Numbered from the stretch's first letter, positions 35,627 through 49,586 are shown. The stretch: 64,000 bases of DNA from Glebionis coronaria (GCA_025667525.1 CM046877.1:262295706-262359705), one strand, 5' to 3'. Notes: generated by a model not told the origin, from the letters alone. Made by a program: numbers and translations.

Positions 35627-37705
35627 TTATTGCATAAATTCGCTAGCTAGTTTCAGCCCAATAGCCTTGGCATGCTTAACTACCTTTGGCCTAGATAAAG
35701 CCTTAGTAAAAGGATCAGCTACATTATCAATAGTGTGAACTTTTATCAACTTTATTTCTCGAGCTTCCACTTGTTCTCGAACATAGTGATATCTACGTTT
35801 AAAGTGTATGGCGCCTTTCATGACTCCAGGATCATTGGCGAATATTATTGCCGCCGAATTGTCGCAATATATATTAGTAGGTCTTTTAATTGAAGGCATC
35901 ACTCTAAGATCTTCAATAAACTTCCTAATCCATACAGCTTCCATTGCATCTTTTGAAGCAGCCATGTACTCAGATTGAGTCGCATGCATAGCAATGGTTT
36001 TCTGCTTACTGCTCTTCCAGTCAACCGCTCCTCCATTTATAACAAACACGTAACCCGTCTGAGACTTCGTATCGTCTTTATCACACTGCCAGGACGCGTC
36101 GTAGAATCCTGTTACATTCAATTCTGTGTCTGGTTTACCCCCAAATACCAAAAACATATCTTTCGTACTCCTCAAATACTTTAGACTATGCTTAACAGCA
36201 GTCCAGTGGAACTTTCCTGGATTCTGTTGGTATCTACTGACCAAGTTCTGAGCAAACGCCACACCAGGCCTTGTGCATCTTACAACATACATAATAGATC
36301 CTACAGCCGAAGCATAAGGCACCTTCTGCATGTAAGCCACCTCTTCGGGTGTTGATGCATCTTTCTCATGACTTAATTCATGCTTAACCTCCATCGGTTG
36401 AAAACCTTTCTTAGAGTTATGCATGTTATACTTCTTTAATATCTTATCAATATAAGCATCTTGACTAAGACCAATTAACCGTCTACTCCTATCTCGATAG
36501 ATTTTAATTCCCATAATATACGCAACATCTCCTAAATCCTTCATTGGAAAAACATTTACCAAGATAATCCTTAACCTCCTTAAGTCTTGGAATGTTAGTT
36601 CCCATGATTAATATGTCATCAACATATAAAATTAGGAACACTACATTACTCCCACTAGCTTTGCGATATACACATGGCTCATCACGATTTTGAATAAATC
36701 CAAACTTCTTGATTTCTTCATCAAATCATTTATTCCATTGACATGATGCTTGCTTCAAACCATAAATAGATCTTTGAAGTTTGCACACGCGCTTTGGATA
36801 TTTAGGATCAACATACCCTTCCGGTTGTTGCATATAGATGTCTTCATCTAAGCGACCGTTCAAGAAGGTAGTTTTAACATCCATTTGCCATATCTTATAG
36901 TCATAGTATGCTGCTATAGCTATGAGAATCCTAATAGCTCGTAAGTCTGCTACAGGAGAAAAAGTCTCCTCGTAGTCTATGCCAAAAGTTTGAGTAAAAC
37001 CTTTAGCTACTAAACGTGCTTTGTAGGATTGTATTTCACCATCCATGTCAGTTTTCTTCTTAAAGATCCACCTATTTTTCAATACTTTAGCGTTTCTAGG
37101 CGCATCTACAAGAATCCAAACATCATTGATTTCCATGGATTTCATTTTCTCATTCATCGCTACTATCCATTTTTATTTTTCTGGATCAAGCATTGTGGAC
37201 CGATAGTTAGCAGGTTCACCAAGATCCCCTACTTCCTCCTCATCATCCTCTGTGTAAAGACATAGTTTGATTGGTGCACGTTTAGTCCTTCCAGACCTAC
37301 GTGGAGGAATTAATTCCGGTGGAACTCCCAGACTTTCCGGTTCTACAGGAATTTCTTCGCTAGTATTTTCAGAAGGTAATGTATCTTCTTGAATTTCTTC
37401 AAGATCATAATTTCTCCCACTGAATTCTTGATTTACAAGATCATCTTCAAGGAAGTCTACATACCTAGCAACAATAACCTTGTTCTCAGGCGGATAATAG
37501 AAGTAGTAACCCATAGTTTTCTTAGGGTAACCTACAAAGATACATTTCATAGAGCGTTGTTGGAGTTTATCTCCGGAGTCACGTTTCACATACGCCTCAC
37601 AACCCCAAATTTTTAAATAAGACAAATATAGCGTTTTTCCATGCCATAGTTCATATGGTGTCTTATCAACCTTCTTTGTGGGAACTAATATAGAGATTTT
37701 GCTAG
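35627..37705 (-). pseudogene. copia-2 pol fragment (integrase C-term, RT, RNase H)
   Basis: It begins within integrase at about 37705 (KTPYELWHGK, IWGCEAYVKRDSG). Then come the linker and RT (RWIFKKKTD, FSPVADLRAIRILIA, QMDVKTTFLNG, YGLKQASCQWNK; YVDD near 36612-36623) and RNase H (TRPGVAFAQNLVSRYQQNP, WKSSKQKTIA), ending at 35627. Breaks are a stop between the integrase linker and RT (37170), stops near 36726, and a frameshift between 36726 and 36562. A 790-bp untranslated tail (34833-35626) separates the stop from the LTR. Confidence 0.88.
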
Positions 37706-37707
37706 GT

Positions 37708-39211
37708 TGAAAGTTCGATTCTCGGTATCTTCTCGAATTGATTTCCGGTTAAATGTGCGACTCTGTTGTTCTTGGTGGAAAAGAAATAGAATTGTTGGGT
37801 GTCGTAAACTAATAAAAAATAAAGACTTGAAACAAATAAAAATAAAATAAAATAAAGACGGTAAAAAGAAATACTGAAAGATAAAAACTTGACAGGAAAT
37901 TAATGACGAGAAATTAAAAGCAATAAAGGTAAATAACTCAAACTAAAACTTAAACCCAAAGGGAAGGCAAGTAAAAGTGCAAATAAAGAAAAAGGCGGGA
38001 AAAATAAAGCTTGAAACTAAAAACTGAAAACACTTCATTCGGAAAAGATCCTTCATTCGGAACATTCATCCGGAACATTTTGGTTCGGAACATTTAAAAC
38101 ATTCATCCGGAACATTTTGGTTCGGAACATTTTGAACTCCTTTCATTCGGAACTTTTAAAAAGTTGATTCGGAACTTTAAAAAATATTGATTCGGAACTT
38201 TTAAAAATGAACTGATTCGGAACTTTCAAACGAAACGTTGATTCGGAACTTTTAAAGATAAACTGATTCGGAACTTTTAAAGCGACTGATTCGGAACATT
38301 GAAAACTCACTGATTCAGAACAATTCAAAAACACTGATTCGGAACATGGGAAACAGTAACTTAAACGAACAACAGAAGATGAAAACCAAGCACGAATTTA
38401 ATTAAAACTAATCAAGATTAACCAAAAGATTAATCTAAAACAACCACAAATGATCTACTAACAATAACCAATCAAACCAAATCAATAACACCAACAATCA
38501 TAACCAAAATAATCAAAACCCACTTAATCAAAACCATAAAAATCAAGAACATGAACAATAAAGATGAAGAACAAATCAAACAAGAAAGGTAGAATGAGAT
38601 TAACAATAAAGTAAAGATTCAATAAAACTTACTTGAATTAAAGAGTGCAATACAAGAAATTAAAGTGCAGGAAATTAAATTGCAAGGTATGAAAATGGTG
38701 GAAGTGGTGGTTTGTCAAGCCACCCAACCACCTAAAATGAAATCCTAATCAAACTATATATAGGGGAGGAGGTGGTTAGTGGAAGGAAGCTTCCTCCCCT
38801 CTTTCCTCTTTCTCTAATTGCGTCATTAAGCCCTTAATCTTCTTAATCTTTTGACTTTAATGACTTTGTCTCGGGATTTCTTCAAACTCGCCTTGTAATT
38901 CTTCAATAAATTAGACTTTTCGGCTTTAAATAAACTTCCGTCTTTTGACTTTTTCTTCGATGAATCTTCAGAATTGGTCTTGTACTTCCGTTCTTTTTGC
39001 ACTCTTGATTTCTTGACTTCGTCTTTCGTCTTTTTGTTCGATAAAAGCCCGTGAAATCCCGTGTTTTCTCCACTTTTCACCTTTTCGTCCTAAATCACAA
39101 CAAAAACACAAACCACGCATAATTCCGACATAAATGACATAAAATACACGTTTTGGCTAGGTTATTATTGTAATTAAGTGGTAAAAAGGATGGGTGTTTA
39201 CACACCTATCA
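37708..39211 (-). repeat. 3' LTR of Athila-1
   Basis: It shares layout with the Athila-2 LTR: a TCGAATTGATT-like phrase near the left edge, a motif array, a minus-strand TATA near 38757, then a CT-rich block and AAACCACGCATAATTC(C/T)GA near the right edge. However, it is clearly diverged in sequence. The right edge joins AATCCCCTACACTTGACC, the counterpart of the Athila-2 polypurine region. Confidence 0.7.
38034..38345 (-). repeat. TTCGGAAC motif array in the Athila-1 LTR
   Basis: About 15 copies of (GA)TTCGGAAC or (C)ATCCGGAAC at irregular 20-30 bp spacing. The sense (minus) strand reads GTTCCGAATCA. Short ORFs across it are by-products of the repeat. Confidence 0.85.
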
Positions 39212-40144
39212 AATCCCCTACACTTGACCATTGCAATGTCCTCATGCAATGCATTAGTTATAAAGCAAGATTACATTTTTCATCACAATCAATCCATATT
39301 GGCCTTTATTAAAAAGATAGAAAATTATAAACATTCAAAGGAAGAAAGTAATCCAAAAATATACCTTAGGGTTTTGAAAATGTCATGAATGATCATCATT
39401 CTCAAGTTTTCACTTTCTCCAAACCAAGCTTAAAAACGAGATCATTGTTATTATAAGTTAGCAAACTAACACGAACTCATGTGGGCCAATTATTCACTTA
39501 GACTCCCTTATTCCTAGGTGTATCTCTTATATTTTATTGTTGTCTTGAATGATCACGAGTATGCATTGTTGACTTATTTTGATTGTTTATTAGGCTGAAA
39601 ATAAAGTGGGACGATTTAATCAATAGTTAGCTAAAGGACAAAATCTTTTAAAACTGTTTCTCGGGACCTCAAAAAGTTCATATCTTGGCATAACTCGTTT
39701 CGCGATTTGAGACCTTTCTCGGACCGATATTTGGCAGCGACTTCATACTTCAAATCTTGAGAGATGTTCATGAAATGATGGCCTTCTCTTAATAATAGGA
39801 ATTTCTTCACTTGAAGTTTTGAGAGATTCTTCATAAAAGGACCACGACTTCTTCATTTTTCTCAAATCTTTATTTTGGACCTTGATATACAACGATCCGC
39901 CTCCTTTTTAGACTTGGATCTATTTATCCTCATACCTTGTTAGGGCCTTTCTGGATAGACTTCTCCATGACTTTTGGGGAGTTTTTGCTTTTCGTCGTGT
40001 GTCTCGATCCTTCATATTGATCTTTGATAAATGATTCTTCACATCACTTGGGATCTTTAGCAACAAAATTTAGACCTCATGCCTTGTTAGGACCTTTTTG
40101 GACTCACCAATCTTAGCATCCCGCTTCAATAAGTTATGCCTTGG

Positions 40145-41890
40145 TAATACTCGATTTTGCAACCAAGTATAAAATCTTATTGTCCGAATCTTTTTGAATT
40201 GATTACCGGTCTAGAGTGCGACTCAATTGTCATTTGGTGAACAAGAGAATGGTTTGGTTAATTATCTATTTTAAACTAATAGCAAATAAGTAAGGGTCGT
40301 TCAGTAAAATGGAAGTTTAAAGATTAAACCAAAAATAATGAGTTAAAAATAAATGCTTGAAAACTTAAAGACAAGATTAGGAAAATTACTTGAAAACTTA
40401 ATAAATCTAACGCTTGAAAACTTTGCCAAAAACAAGAAATTAAACCATCGGAATGTTTGGTCGGAAAACAGCCAGATCGAAAAGTCAACAACTCCCTCGT
40501 CGGAATAATGCAATCGGAAAACTCAATCGGAATACCACCACAATCGGAATACCTCAATAATTAGTCTGATCGGAATGTATCAAAAGGATGTGATCAGAAT
40601 AACAAAATGACACTGATCAGAATATTTGGAAACAGCTCTAATCGGAATATGTAACAACAACCCCAATCGGAATGTCAATAAAACTAAACCAATCAGAACA
40701 TTTAACAAACAATCAGTCGGAATATTAAAACCCACAATCGGAATAAGACAACTTGGGGCTTATCGGAATAATGATGCTCAAATCGGAATGGGTAAAACCC
40801 TAATCCGATCATACGATCGGAATAAGGGGAGGGGTATGTAATCGGAATGCAACGATCGGAAAGGGGTTTAAACCCTTTCCGATTTATATGGGATTCGAAA
40901 TAAGCCAAAGCAATAAGCTATTTTGATAAGCTAATCACCAAAACTAGGACGAATCTATAATAAAATGAACTAAATAAGCACAAATGAGAACTTATCCAAA
41001 CTTAAAATAAGCAAACTTTTAAATCAAATCATAAAAAGATGAACTTTTTAAGAAAACTTTTAAAAGTAAATAAGCTAAAAGAAGCGAATAAGCCAATAAG
41101 CACAAGAATCTTAAAGCTTAATCAAATGAAAGCTTATGTAGGAAAAAAAGATTAACTTTTTAAGCACAAAAACATTAAGAACAACACGGATCAAATGTAT
41201 TTTGCACCAAAAGTTAACTAAAATCAAGAAAGGTAGAATGAGATTAAAGATTAAAAGCTTAACTAGAACTTGATTAATGAAATAAACAATACACAAATGT
41301 TTAATCTTGAAAGATTAAAAGAAAGAAAGATGAAAACTTAGTGAGAGAAAGTGGAGAACTTTCTCTCTCTAAAAACTAGAAAGAAAAGTGAAAAATGAAA
41401 ACTAAACACTAAAAACTAACTACCCTCCTAATGTGTATTAGGAGGGTATTTATAGGAAAAATGGAAGGAGTGCATGTGTTGCATCTTCTTTCTTTCTTTA
41501 CGTCTTCTTGACTCGATTTAATTCTTTGTCTTTTCTCGACGTCGTCTCGGGATTTGAACTTGTCTTGTTAATTTTCTTCTTTAATTTAGACTTGAGTTCT
41601 TCGACTTCATTAAACTTTCATCTTTAGACTTTTTCTTCGATAAATCTTCAGAATAGGCCTTGGACTTTCGTTCTTTTTGCACTCTTGATCTTTTGACTTC
41701 GTCTTTTCCCGTTTTCTTCGATAAAAGCCCGTGAAAGCCCGTGTTTTCTTCCTTTTTCATCTTTTGGCCCTAAAACACAATAAAAACACAAACCACGCAT
41801 AATTCTGACTTTTACGACATAAATTACACGTTTTGGTCTTGTTATTATTGGAAATAAGTGGAAAAAGGATAAGTGTTTTCACACTTATTA
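40145..41890 (-). repeat. 3' LTR of Athila-2
   Basis: Minus-strand promoter TATAAATA (41454-41447). A perfect 12-bp inverted repeat with a 4-nt loop follows it directly (41448-41437 and 41432-41421). The motif array occupies 40446-40880. AATAAGC/AAGCT-rich low-complexity sequence follows at 40890-41130. Confidence 0.95.
40446..40880 (-). repeat. ATCGGAAT motif array in the Athila-2 LTR
   Basis: About 17 copies of (A/G)TCGGAA(T/A) with 10-30 bp spacing, plus TCAGAA variants. The same array occurs in the 5' LTR at about 50133-50570. The sense strand reads ATTCCGAT. Confidence 0.85.
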
Positions 41891-43938
41891 AATCCCTACA
41901 CTTGACCATTGCAATGCCCTCATGCAATGCATTAATTTTAAAGCACGATTTACATTCTCTATCATAAATAACCCACCTTGGCCTTTATTAAATGCTAAAC
42001 ATTTAAGGAAAGTAAAAAGATAAAAACAAGTAAAGAAATTGAAGACTTACATTGGTTTTTGGCTGCCATGAACGTTTATCATCCTCAAGTTTCACGTTCC
42101 CCATACCAAGCTTAAAAACGAGATCATTGTTATTATTAGTTAGTAAACTAACACGAACTCATGTGGGCCAATTATTCACTTAGACTCCCTTATTCCTAGG
42201 TGTATCTCTTATATTTTATTTTTGTCTTGAATGATCACGAGGATGCATTGTTTGACTTATTTCGATAGTTATTTAGGCCGAAAATAAAGTGAACGATTTA
42301 ATCAATAGTTAGCTAAAGGACAAAATCTTTTAAAACTGCTTCTCGGGACCTCATAAAGTTCATATCTTGGCATAACTCGCTTCACGATTTGAGACCTTTC
42401 TCAGACCGATATTTGGCAGCGACTTCATACTTCAAATCTTTGAGAGACGTTCTTGAAATTATGGTCTTCTCTTCATAATAGGAATTTCTTCACTTGAAGT
42501 TTTGAGAGATTCTTCATAAATGGACCACGACTTCTTCATTTTTCTCCAATATTTATTTTGGATTTTGATATACAACGATCCGCCTCCTTTTAGGACTTGG
42601 ATCTATTTATCCTCATACCTTGTTAGGGCCTTTTTGGATAGACTTCTCCATGATCTTTAGGAGAGTATTTGCTTTTCATCGTGTGTCTCGATCCTTCATA
42701 TTAATTTTCGATAAATGATTCTTCACATCACTTTTGGATCTTTAGCAACAAAATGTAGCCCTCATGCCTTGTTAGGGCCTTTTCGGACTCGCCAATCTTC
42801 GCATCCCGCTTCAATAAGTTATGCCTTGGCTATGAACTCTAATCCGTACCGAGCAACTTTTAAACGATCTTGGGCTAGAAGCTAAGTAACCTTTTAAATC
42901 GTACAACCTTATTTATTGCAGATAAATTTATTAACAAGTGAAGGGAGAATAGGCTTATAATTAACTCACATAAATTCACGAAAGAATACCAAACTTATAA
43001 TTGACTCTATCATCTCTCGTTCTCCACAGTTTAAAATCTCAAGGAATGAGACTCGTGGATGCTTAGCCTATTAAATCAAAGTTTTGGGTTTTCGAGTCAT
43101 CTATAGGATCTTGCAAATTCTTAGACTTTTTCAAGTTTAGAAATCGCATTTTAAAAGTTCCCTTGATAAACAACTCTCTAGGATCAATTATAGGAACTTG
43201 CGAAAAGTTCTTGTTCTTAACCCGTGAGAGTAAAGACTTTCGCGTTTTATAGCTCCCTATATAAAAGCCTAGCAAAACTTGACTTAAACACGTTAAGGAT
43301 ACTAGCTAGAGTAAACTTAGATAAGTAAACTCGGGTTGAGTCAAATTGTTCACGACTAAGAAAAATTTAAAACCACTTTATCGAAAATTAATTCTAGCAA
43401 GGAAAGAAAATAAACATAGCAAAGGAAAATACAACTATACAACTAGGCCAAAATAGATTAAAAATTTTGAAAAATGTCGAAAAATCAAATTTTCCGGTTA
43501 AAATGAGGACAAATACAAGGAAAAGACCACTTACTTCGATAGAAGTCCCCCTACACTTGAGATAAACATTGTCCTCAATGTTTAAGCATGTGGGAGTAAA
43601 CTCCCCTACACTTAGGACATTGTGCACTTTTGTTTAAATCTTGCTAAGGAAAGGACAACTAAAGTGATTTCAATGTGAACATATAAGATATGAAATTTTG
43701 AATCACAAGAGTTTAGGATAGAACCGGGAAGATGGGAACACGGTATCACGGTTCGTCAAAAGTCATCAAGAGTGGATCGTTGAAGCTTTAATCCATGCAC
43801 AGCACAAGAAACAAGACAACAAACACATACGGGGCTCCCCCTACTCTTATTATGAAAGCAGTAAAGGATAGATCACGGGTTGCCTCCCGAGAAGCGCTTG
43901 TTTTTGTTCACCGAGTCACGAGCCTGACTCGACCCAAT
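41891..43938 (-). other. Athila-2 3' non-coding internal region
   Basis: Between the pol stop and the 3' LTR. No ORF above background and no env-like protein were seen. The part next to the LTR (41891-42834) is conserved with Athila-1 (39212-40144), including TGTGGGCCAATTATTCACTT and CTTGTTAGGGCCTTT phrases. The strong conservation of a non-coding block between two diverged elements suggests function or a shared template. The polypurine tract is the complement of AATCCCTACA (41891-41900). Confidence 0.75.
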
Positions 43939-46900
43939 TTAGTTCATGGGGAACGTGGTGAGGGATGGAATCATCTCTTGAGAGATGGCCTCACCAAAGT
44001 ACAGCTTCAAACGCTGGCCATTCACCTTGAAATTGGGCCCATTTGGCTGAGAAAGCTCAATGGTCCCATATGGAAAGACTTTGGCGACGGTGAATGGACC
44101 AGACCAGCGGCTCTTCAACTTGCCAGAGAAGATCTTCAACCGAGAGTTAAAAAGTAAGACTTGATCACCAACGTGGAACTCTCGGTTCTTAATCCTTGCG
44201 TCATGAATGATCTTGGTCTTCTCCTTGTAGATCAGTGAGTTCTCTTAAGCTTCATTCCTCAGTTCGTTGAGCTCGTTGAGTTGTATCTTGCGATGATCAC
44301 CGGCTTTGTTGATGTCGAAGTTAGCCCACTTCAAGGCCCAGTACGCCTTATGTTCCAGCTCGACAGGGAGGTGGCATGCTTTATCGTACACAAGACGATA
44401 AGGTGTACAACCAATCGGGGTCTTGTAAGCAGTACGGAAAGCCCATAGAGCATCATCTAACTTATCGGCCCACGCGGCGCGATGCTCTCCCACTGTACGC
44501 TCCAAAATTCGCTTCAATCCACGGTTGGAAATCTTGGCTTGTCCATTGGTTTGGGGATGATAGGCGGTGGAAAGACGATGATTAACATCGTACTTAGCCA
44601 TGACTCTTGCAAATTGATCATTGCAAAAATGAGTCCCGCGGTCACTGACAATAGCACGAGGAACGCCGAATCGAGCGAACAGCTGCTTTAAAAAGTTCAC
44701 AACCACCCTCGCATCGTTCGTTGGTAGAGCCTTAGCTTCAACCCATTTAGCAACGTAGTCAACGGCTACGAGGATGTACTTGTTCCCTTTGGAGGATGGA
44801 AATGGCCCCATAAAGTCGATGCCCCATACGTCAAAGATTTCACATTCCTGTATGAAATTTTGAGGCATCTCATCTTTATGTGTGATCTTGCCTTGGCGTT
44901 GGCAAGCATCACAATGCTTAACCATTTCGTGAGCGTCACGATAAATGGTGGGCCAATAGAATCCAGAGTCAAACACTTTCTTAGCGGTGTAATTGGGACC
45001 AAAGTGACCACCAGTGGGTCCTTTATGGCAAGCAGCAAGGATTTGCAAAGCTGCCGGTCCATCAACACATCGTCGAATGATCAGATCAACACATTGTTTG
45101 AATAGAAAAGGGTCATCCCAAAAGTAAGTCTTAACATCATTCAAGAACTTCTTATTTTGTTGGGATGTTAACCCTTTGATTAGAACACCACCCGCTAAGT
45201 AGTTTGCAATGTCGGCAAACCACGGGGTGTCATCCAGATTGAGATTAATAGACATTAAGGTCTCAATGGGAAAAGAGTCATTGATCTCTTTGTTCGGATG
45301 ATCCCCTTGATATGGATCCTCAAGTCTACTAAGATGATCCGCGGCTAGGTTTTCAGCACCCTTCTTGTCACGAATTTCAATGTTGAATTCTTGAAGGAGT
45401 AAAACCCAACGAAGAAGTCTTGGCTTAGAGTCGTGCTTAGTCATCAAGTACTTCAACGCGGAATGGTCCGTGTAAACGATGGTGGTGGATAAAACAAGAT
45501 AGGGGCGAAATTTTTCAAAAGCATAGACAACAGCTAAAAGCTCTTTTTCTGTTGTCGTATAATGCAATTGAGCCCCCGTCATTGTTTTGCTAGCATAGTG
45601 GATTGGTTGGAAGTGTTTATTCACTCGTTGGCCCAAAACCGCACCAATAGCAAAGTCGCTAGCATCGCACATCAATTCAAAGGGTAGCTCCCATTAGGGG
45701 TAACCAAGACCGGTGCCTTAGTTAGCTTATCCTTAAGAAGATTGAAGGCTTCGATACACTCTTTAGAAAAGATAAAAGGAGTATATTTTTCCAAGAGGTG
45801 GGTCATCGGGCGAGCGATTTTAGAGAAATCCTGAATGAATCGACGATAGAAGCCCGCATGACCCAGAAAACTTCTCACACCCTTCACGGTTGAAGGTGGA
45901 GGTAATTTGGCTATGACATCTACTTTAGCACGGTCGACTTCAAGACCGGCTTTAGAGATTTTGTAACCTAGCATAATGCCTTCTTTTACCATAAAATGGC
46001 ATTTTTCCAAATTCAGAACAAGGCGAGTGTCTTCGCACCGCTTAAGCATACGTTCCAAATTAGCAAGGCAAGAAGAGAAGGAATCCCCAAAGACCGAGAA
46101 ATCATCCATGAAGACTTCCATGGTTTGCTCAACCATGTCATGGAAGATAGCCAACATGCACCATTGGAAAGTTCCGGGGGCATTGCATAAGCCAAAAGGC
46201 ATCCTTTTGTAGGCAAATGTGCCATAGGGACAAGTGAATGTTGTCTTCTCTTGATCTTAGGGATCGATGGGTATTTGGAAATAACCCGAGAAACCATCAA
46301 GAAAGCAGTAATATTCATTACCCGCTAAACGTTCAAGCATTTGGTCTATAAAAGGAAGAGGGAAATGATCCTTTCTCGTGGCATCATTGAGTTTGCGGTA
46401 GTCTATACAAACTCTCCACCCAGTAACGAGACGGGTAGGAATCAACTCGTTGTTTTGATTGGGCACAACGGTGATTCCGCCTTTCTTAGGCACACAATGG
46501 ACTGGACTAACCCATGGTGAATCCGAAATAGGGTAAATCATACCCGCATCAAGAAGTTTGATAACCTCTTTTTTGATGACTTCATGGATTTTAGGATTCA
46601 CCCTTCGTTGGCTTTGAATTGTGGTCTTAAAGTCGTCCTCCATGAGAATTTTATGTGTGTAAAAGTGAGGATCAATTCCGCGAATGTCGGAGATTTTCCA
46701 AGCGATAGCTCTTTTATGTTTCTTCAACACGGCGATAAGTCGGGATTTTTCTTCTTCTTTCAGGTCCTTTGCGATGATGACCGGTAACTTCTCGTTGTCT
46801 TCAAGGAAAACGTACTCAAGATGAGGAGGCAGGTCCTTAAGCTCAAGATTAGGAGGATCCTCAATATATGGTGTAACTAACGATGGATCATCATTAGTCA

Positions 46901-49586
46901 CCTCTTTAGGAGAAGGAGGAGAAAACGGGTCTTCATTGAGAAGTCTCTCAATAGTACGAATGTCTTCATCCCAATCGGTGGACGAATTATCATACTTAAT
47001 ATCGAGAGGACCCAAGCTAGCTTCGAAATCATCCAAGTCACTTTCTCCAAAAGGAGTCAATGATGGAGCAATTGAGGCAACGGTCTCAACATTGGGTGGA
47101 GAAGAGAGAGTACTTTTGCAAGCATCATGAAAATGTTCTTCACAAGCCTCATCGAGAACATCAATAGCATTAACACTCTCATATGAATAAGGTTGCTTAG
47201 AAATCTTACCCATGTTGAAGACAATTTTATCGTCACCAACTCTCATGATTATTTCGCCTGCGGCTACATCAATGAGAGTGCGACCGGTACTCAAGAAGGG
47301 ACGTCCAACGATTAATGGAACACGAGGATCCATCTCATAGTCAACGACAACAAAATCCGTCGGGAAGGTGAATTTGTCAACACCAACGAAAACGTCTTCG
47401 GCTATCCCCACTGGATAAGAAACTGTACGGTTAGCTAATTCCAAGGTCATTTTGGTGGGGACTAGCTCGGGGAGAGATAATTGCTTCCAAACACTTAAAG
47501 GCATTAAGTTTATACTGGCACCTAGATCGGCTAGGGCCATGCAATTCTCTACTCCCGGGAAGTTGCAAGGAATCAAGAAGCGACCCGGATCACCAAGTTT
47601 GGTGGGCAATTTCCTTAAGAGAACGGCAGAGCAATTCTCATTAAGTTGGGTCTGAGCAATGTCAAGAAGCTTCTCCTTGTCACTAAGAAGATCTTTAAAC
47701 ATTTTCGTGTATTTGGGCATGTGAGCGAGAGCCTCGGCAAAGGAGATGTTAAAACTCAATTGTTTAAACATTTTGAGAAAGTTTGAAACTTGAATATCAT
47801 CCTTGCTCTTTTGCTTCTCTTTCCTCAACCTTGAAGGATAAGGTATATTGGATGAAGAAGAAGGCTTTAGGGGAGTAGGATCACTCACAACCACGGGTGG
47901 TGGGGAAATGGGGGTAGAAGGCAAAGGAGGTGGGGAAAGTTGCTCTTTTTCCTTGTTCACAATCACGGGTGGAGGTGTAGGAAGCTCGGGTTCCGTATAA
48001 CCTTTTCCACTACGAGTAGTGATTGCTTTCATCTCCCCTCTTGGATTCGCAACGGTGTTACTCGGAAGAGTACTCGAAGAAGAGGGTTGATTACCTTGGA
48101 AGAGAGAACCGATCATATCACATATGTTAAGCGCTTGAGTGCTGAAAGAGTCTCTCATGTCTGCACGAATCTCATTGCTTTGTTTTGCCATGTCATTCCT
48201 TAGCTCGGCTCGAATATCGTTCCCTTGTTTCGCCATTTCGCCCTTCAAGTTGACGAATTGACTCTGAAGATTCGTCACCATCTCTCTATTAGTCTTCATG
48301 AACGTCTCGATATCTTGATTCAATGCCATCGGTTGATTGAGAGGTGGAGCTTGGTAAGCTTGAGAATTTCCTTGAGTTGGGTATGGGTTTCTTTGGGATT
48401 GATATTGATTGTTAGCACGAGGTTGGGATTGGGTGTTTCGGTTATAGCTTTGTAGTTGGTTTTGGTTTGGAGGACGGAAACCAGGTGGAGCAAGATAGTT
48501 GTTGGAACGACAACTTAGCAAGCTACGGTCTCCTTGAGGACGAGCTTGATAGCCTCCCGTGGGATAAGTACCGTATGCCGCGTTAACGTTTTCAGAAAAA
48601 TTGCCTTGGGTAGAAGGACAATCATTGTAAGAATGAGGACCACCACATGTGTCACAAGAAATAGCAACGGCTTTAGCTTGTTGAAAGTGGTTTGTGGCCA
48701 TGGTCATGAAATCCTTGTGCATACCCGCGATTTGTCGGGTAAGTTCGGTTATCTCAGGATTGGAGGTAGTAGAAGAAACATTAACTCTCGAGTTAGATCT
48801 TGAGGATGCGGATGAATCCCAATTCTTGTGGTGAGTAGTCATGTTTTCAATCAACTCTCTACACTCCTCCGGTCTCCTTTTCATAAAAGTACCACCGGCG
48901 GCGGCATTGATCGTGTCACGATCACGAAAAGTAAGACCATTGTAGAAAGTATCAATGAGAGTGACGGGGAGCATGTTGTGATTTGGACAGCGGTCGATCA
49001 AGTCATTGTATCGTTCCCAAGCATCAAAGAGCGATTTGTCATTGTCTTGCATGAATCCACTAATTTGGTTACGAAGGCTGGTGACCATGGATGGTGGGAA
49101 GTAGCGCGACAAAAAGCGTTGAGTCATGTCATTCCAAGTATGAATAGAATTCTTTGGGAGACGGTCAAACCATTTTCCGGCGTGGTGAGAAAGCGAGTGG
49201 GGAAAGAGTTGAAGGCGAAGGTCATCCATAGAAACACCGGGGGACTTCATGCTTTGGGTGATGGTAATGAATTTTTCGAGGTGTTGGTTGGCATCATCAT
49301 CCGGAATTCCGTGAAATGGGTTAGTTTGCACTTGTTGGATCATGTGATGCTTCAACGAAAACTCCTGAGCCGTGACATGCATCGGCGCAATCGGGCCTCC
49401 GCGTCCGTTCATGGTGGGTTGACACAATTCCTCCATTGTTCGTAAATCAGGTAGGGGGACATTGTTGTTGTTGTTATTATTATTCAAATTGGGTAGAGGT
49501 GGGTTATTATTGTTGTTATTAACACCAGCCATATCTAGATCTTCACGAGTCTCGGGCTCAGAATAGTTCGAAGATCTAGTACGCAT
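43939..49586 (-). pseudogene. Athila-2 gag-pol, nearly intact
   Basis: The start is the MRTRSSNYSEP methionine (49586). Gag has an Asn-rich segment, then the capsid-like region and the Athila-type knuckle CDTCGGPHSYNDC (near 48640). Protease carries ADLGASINLMP (near 47520). RT has WRVCIDYRKLNDATRKDHFP and FMDD (46101-46112). RNase H and integrase ([21 protein letters not shown]) follow, and the C-terminal module ends at 43939. Lesions are an in-frame TAA at 46257 (RT), a 1-nt deletion near 45688 between RT and RNase H, and an in-frame TAA at 44245 in the integrase tail. Few lesions and similar LTRs indicate a recent insertion. Confidence 0.93.

Larger units (their letters stand above)
34041..37707 (-). 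mobile_element. Truncated Ty1/copia element (copia-2)
   Basis: Minus strand. It retains the 3' LTR (about 34041-34832), the polypurine tract AAGTGGGAGC (34833-34842), RNase H, RT and the C-terminal end of integrase. Gag, protease, most of integrase and the 5' LTR are absent. The break at about 37707 coincides with the LTR of the old Athila-like element, so the missing part was either displaced beyond the window by nested insertions or deleted. Confidence 0.85.
37708..40144 (-). mobile_element. Old Athila-like element, left part (Athila-1)
   Basis: It contains a 3' LTR (37708-39211) and about 930 bp of adjacent 3' internal sequence (39212-40144). The internal part is homologous to 41891-42834 of the younger Athila element. 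It is interrupted at 40144 by that younger element, resumes at 51576-51652, and is interrupted again by a SIRE element at 51653. The remainder must lie beyond the window or be lost. On the minus strand the LTR starts TGATAGGTGT and ends CTTTCA. Confidence 0.75.

Noticed and set aside
38143..38334. Minus-strand repetitive ORF in the Athila-1 LTR (CSESVSFQ, PNQFIFKSSE)
   Set aside because: By-product of the TTCGGAAC motif array; lies within an LTR.
43795..44157. Plus-strand ORF of 120 residues
   Set aside because: Antisense to the Athila-2 integrase C-terminus.
48828..49445. Plus-strand ORF of 205 residues
   Set aside because: Antisense shadow of Athila-2 gag.
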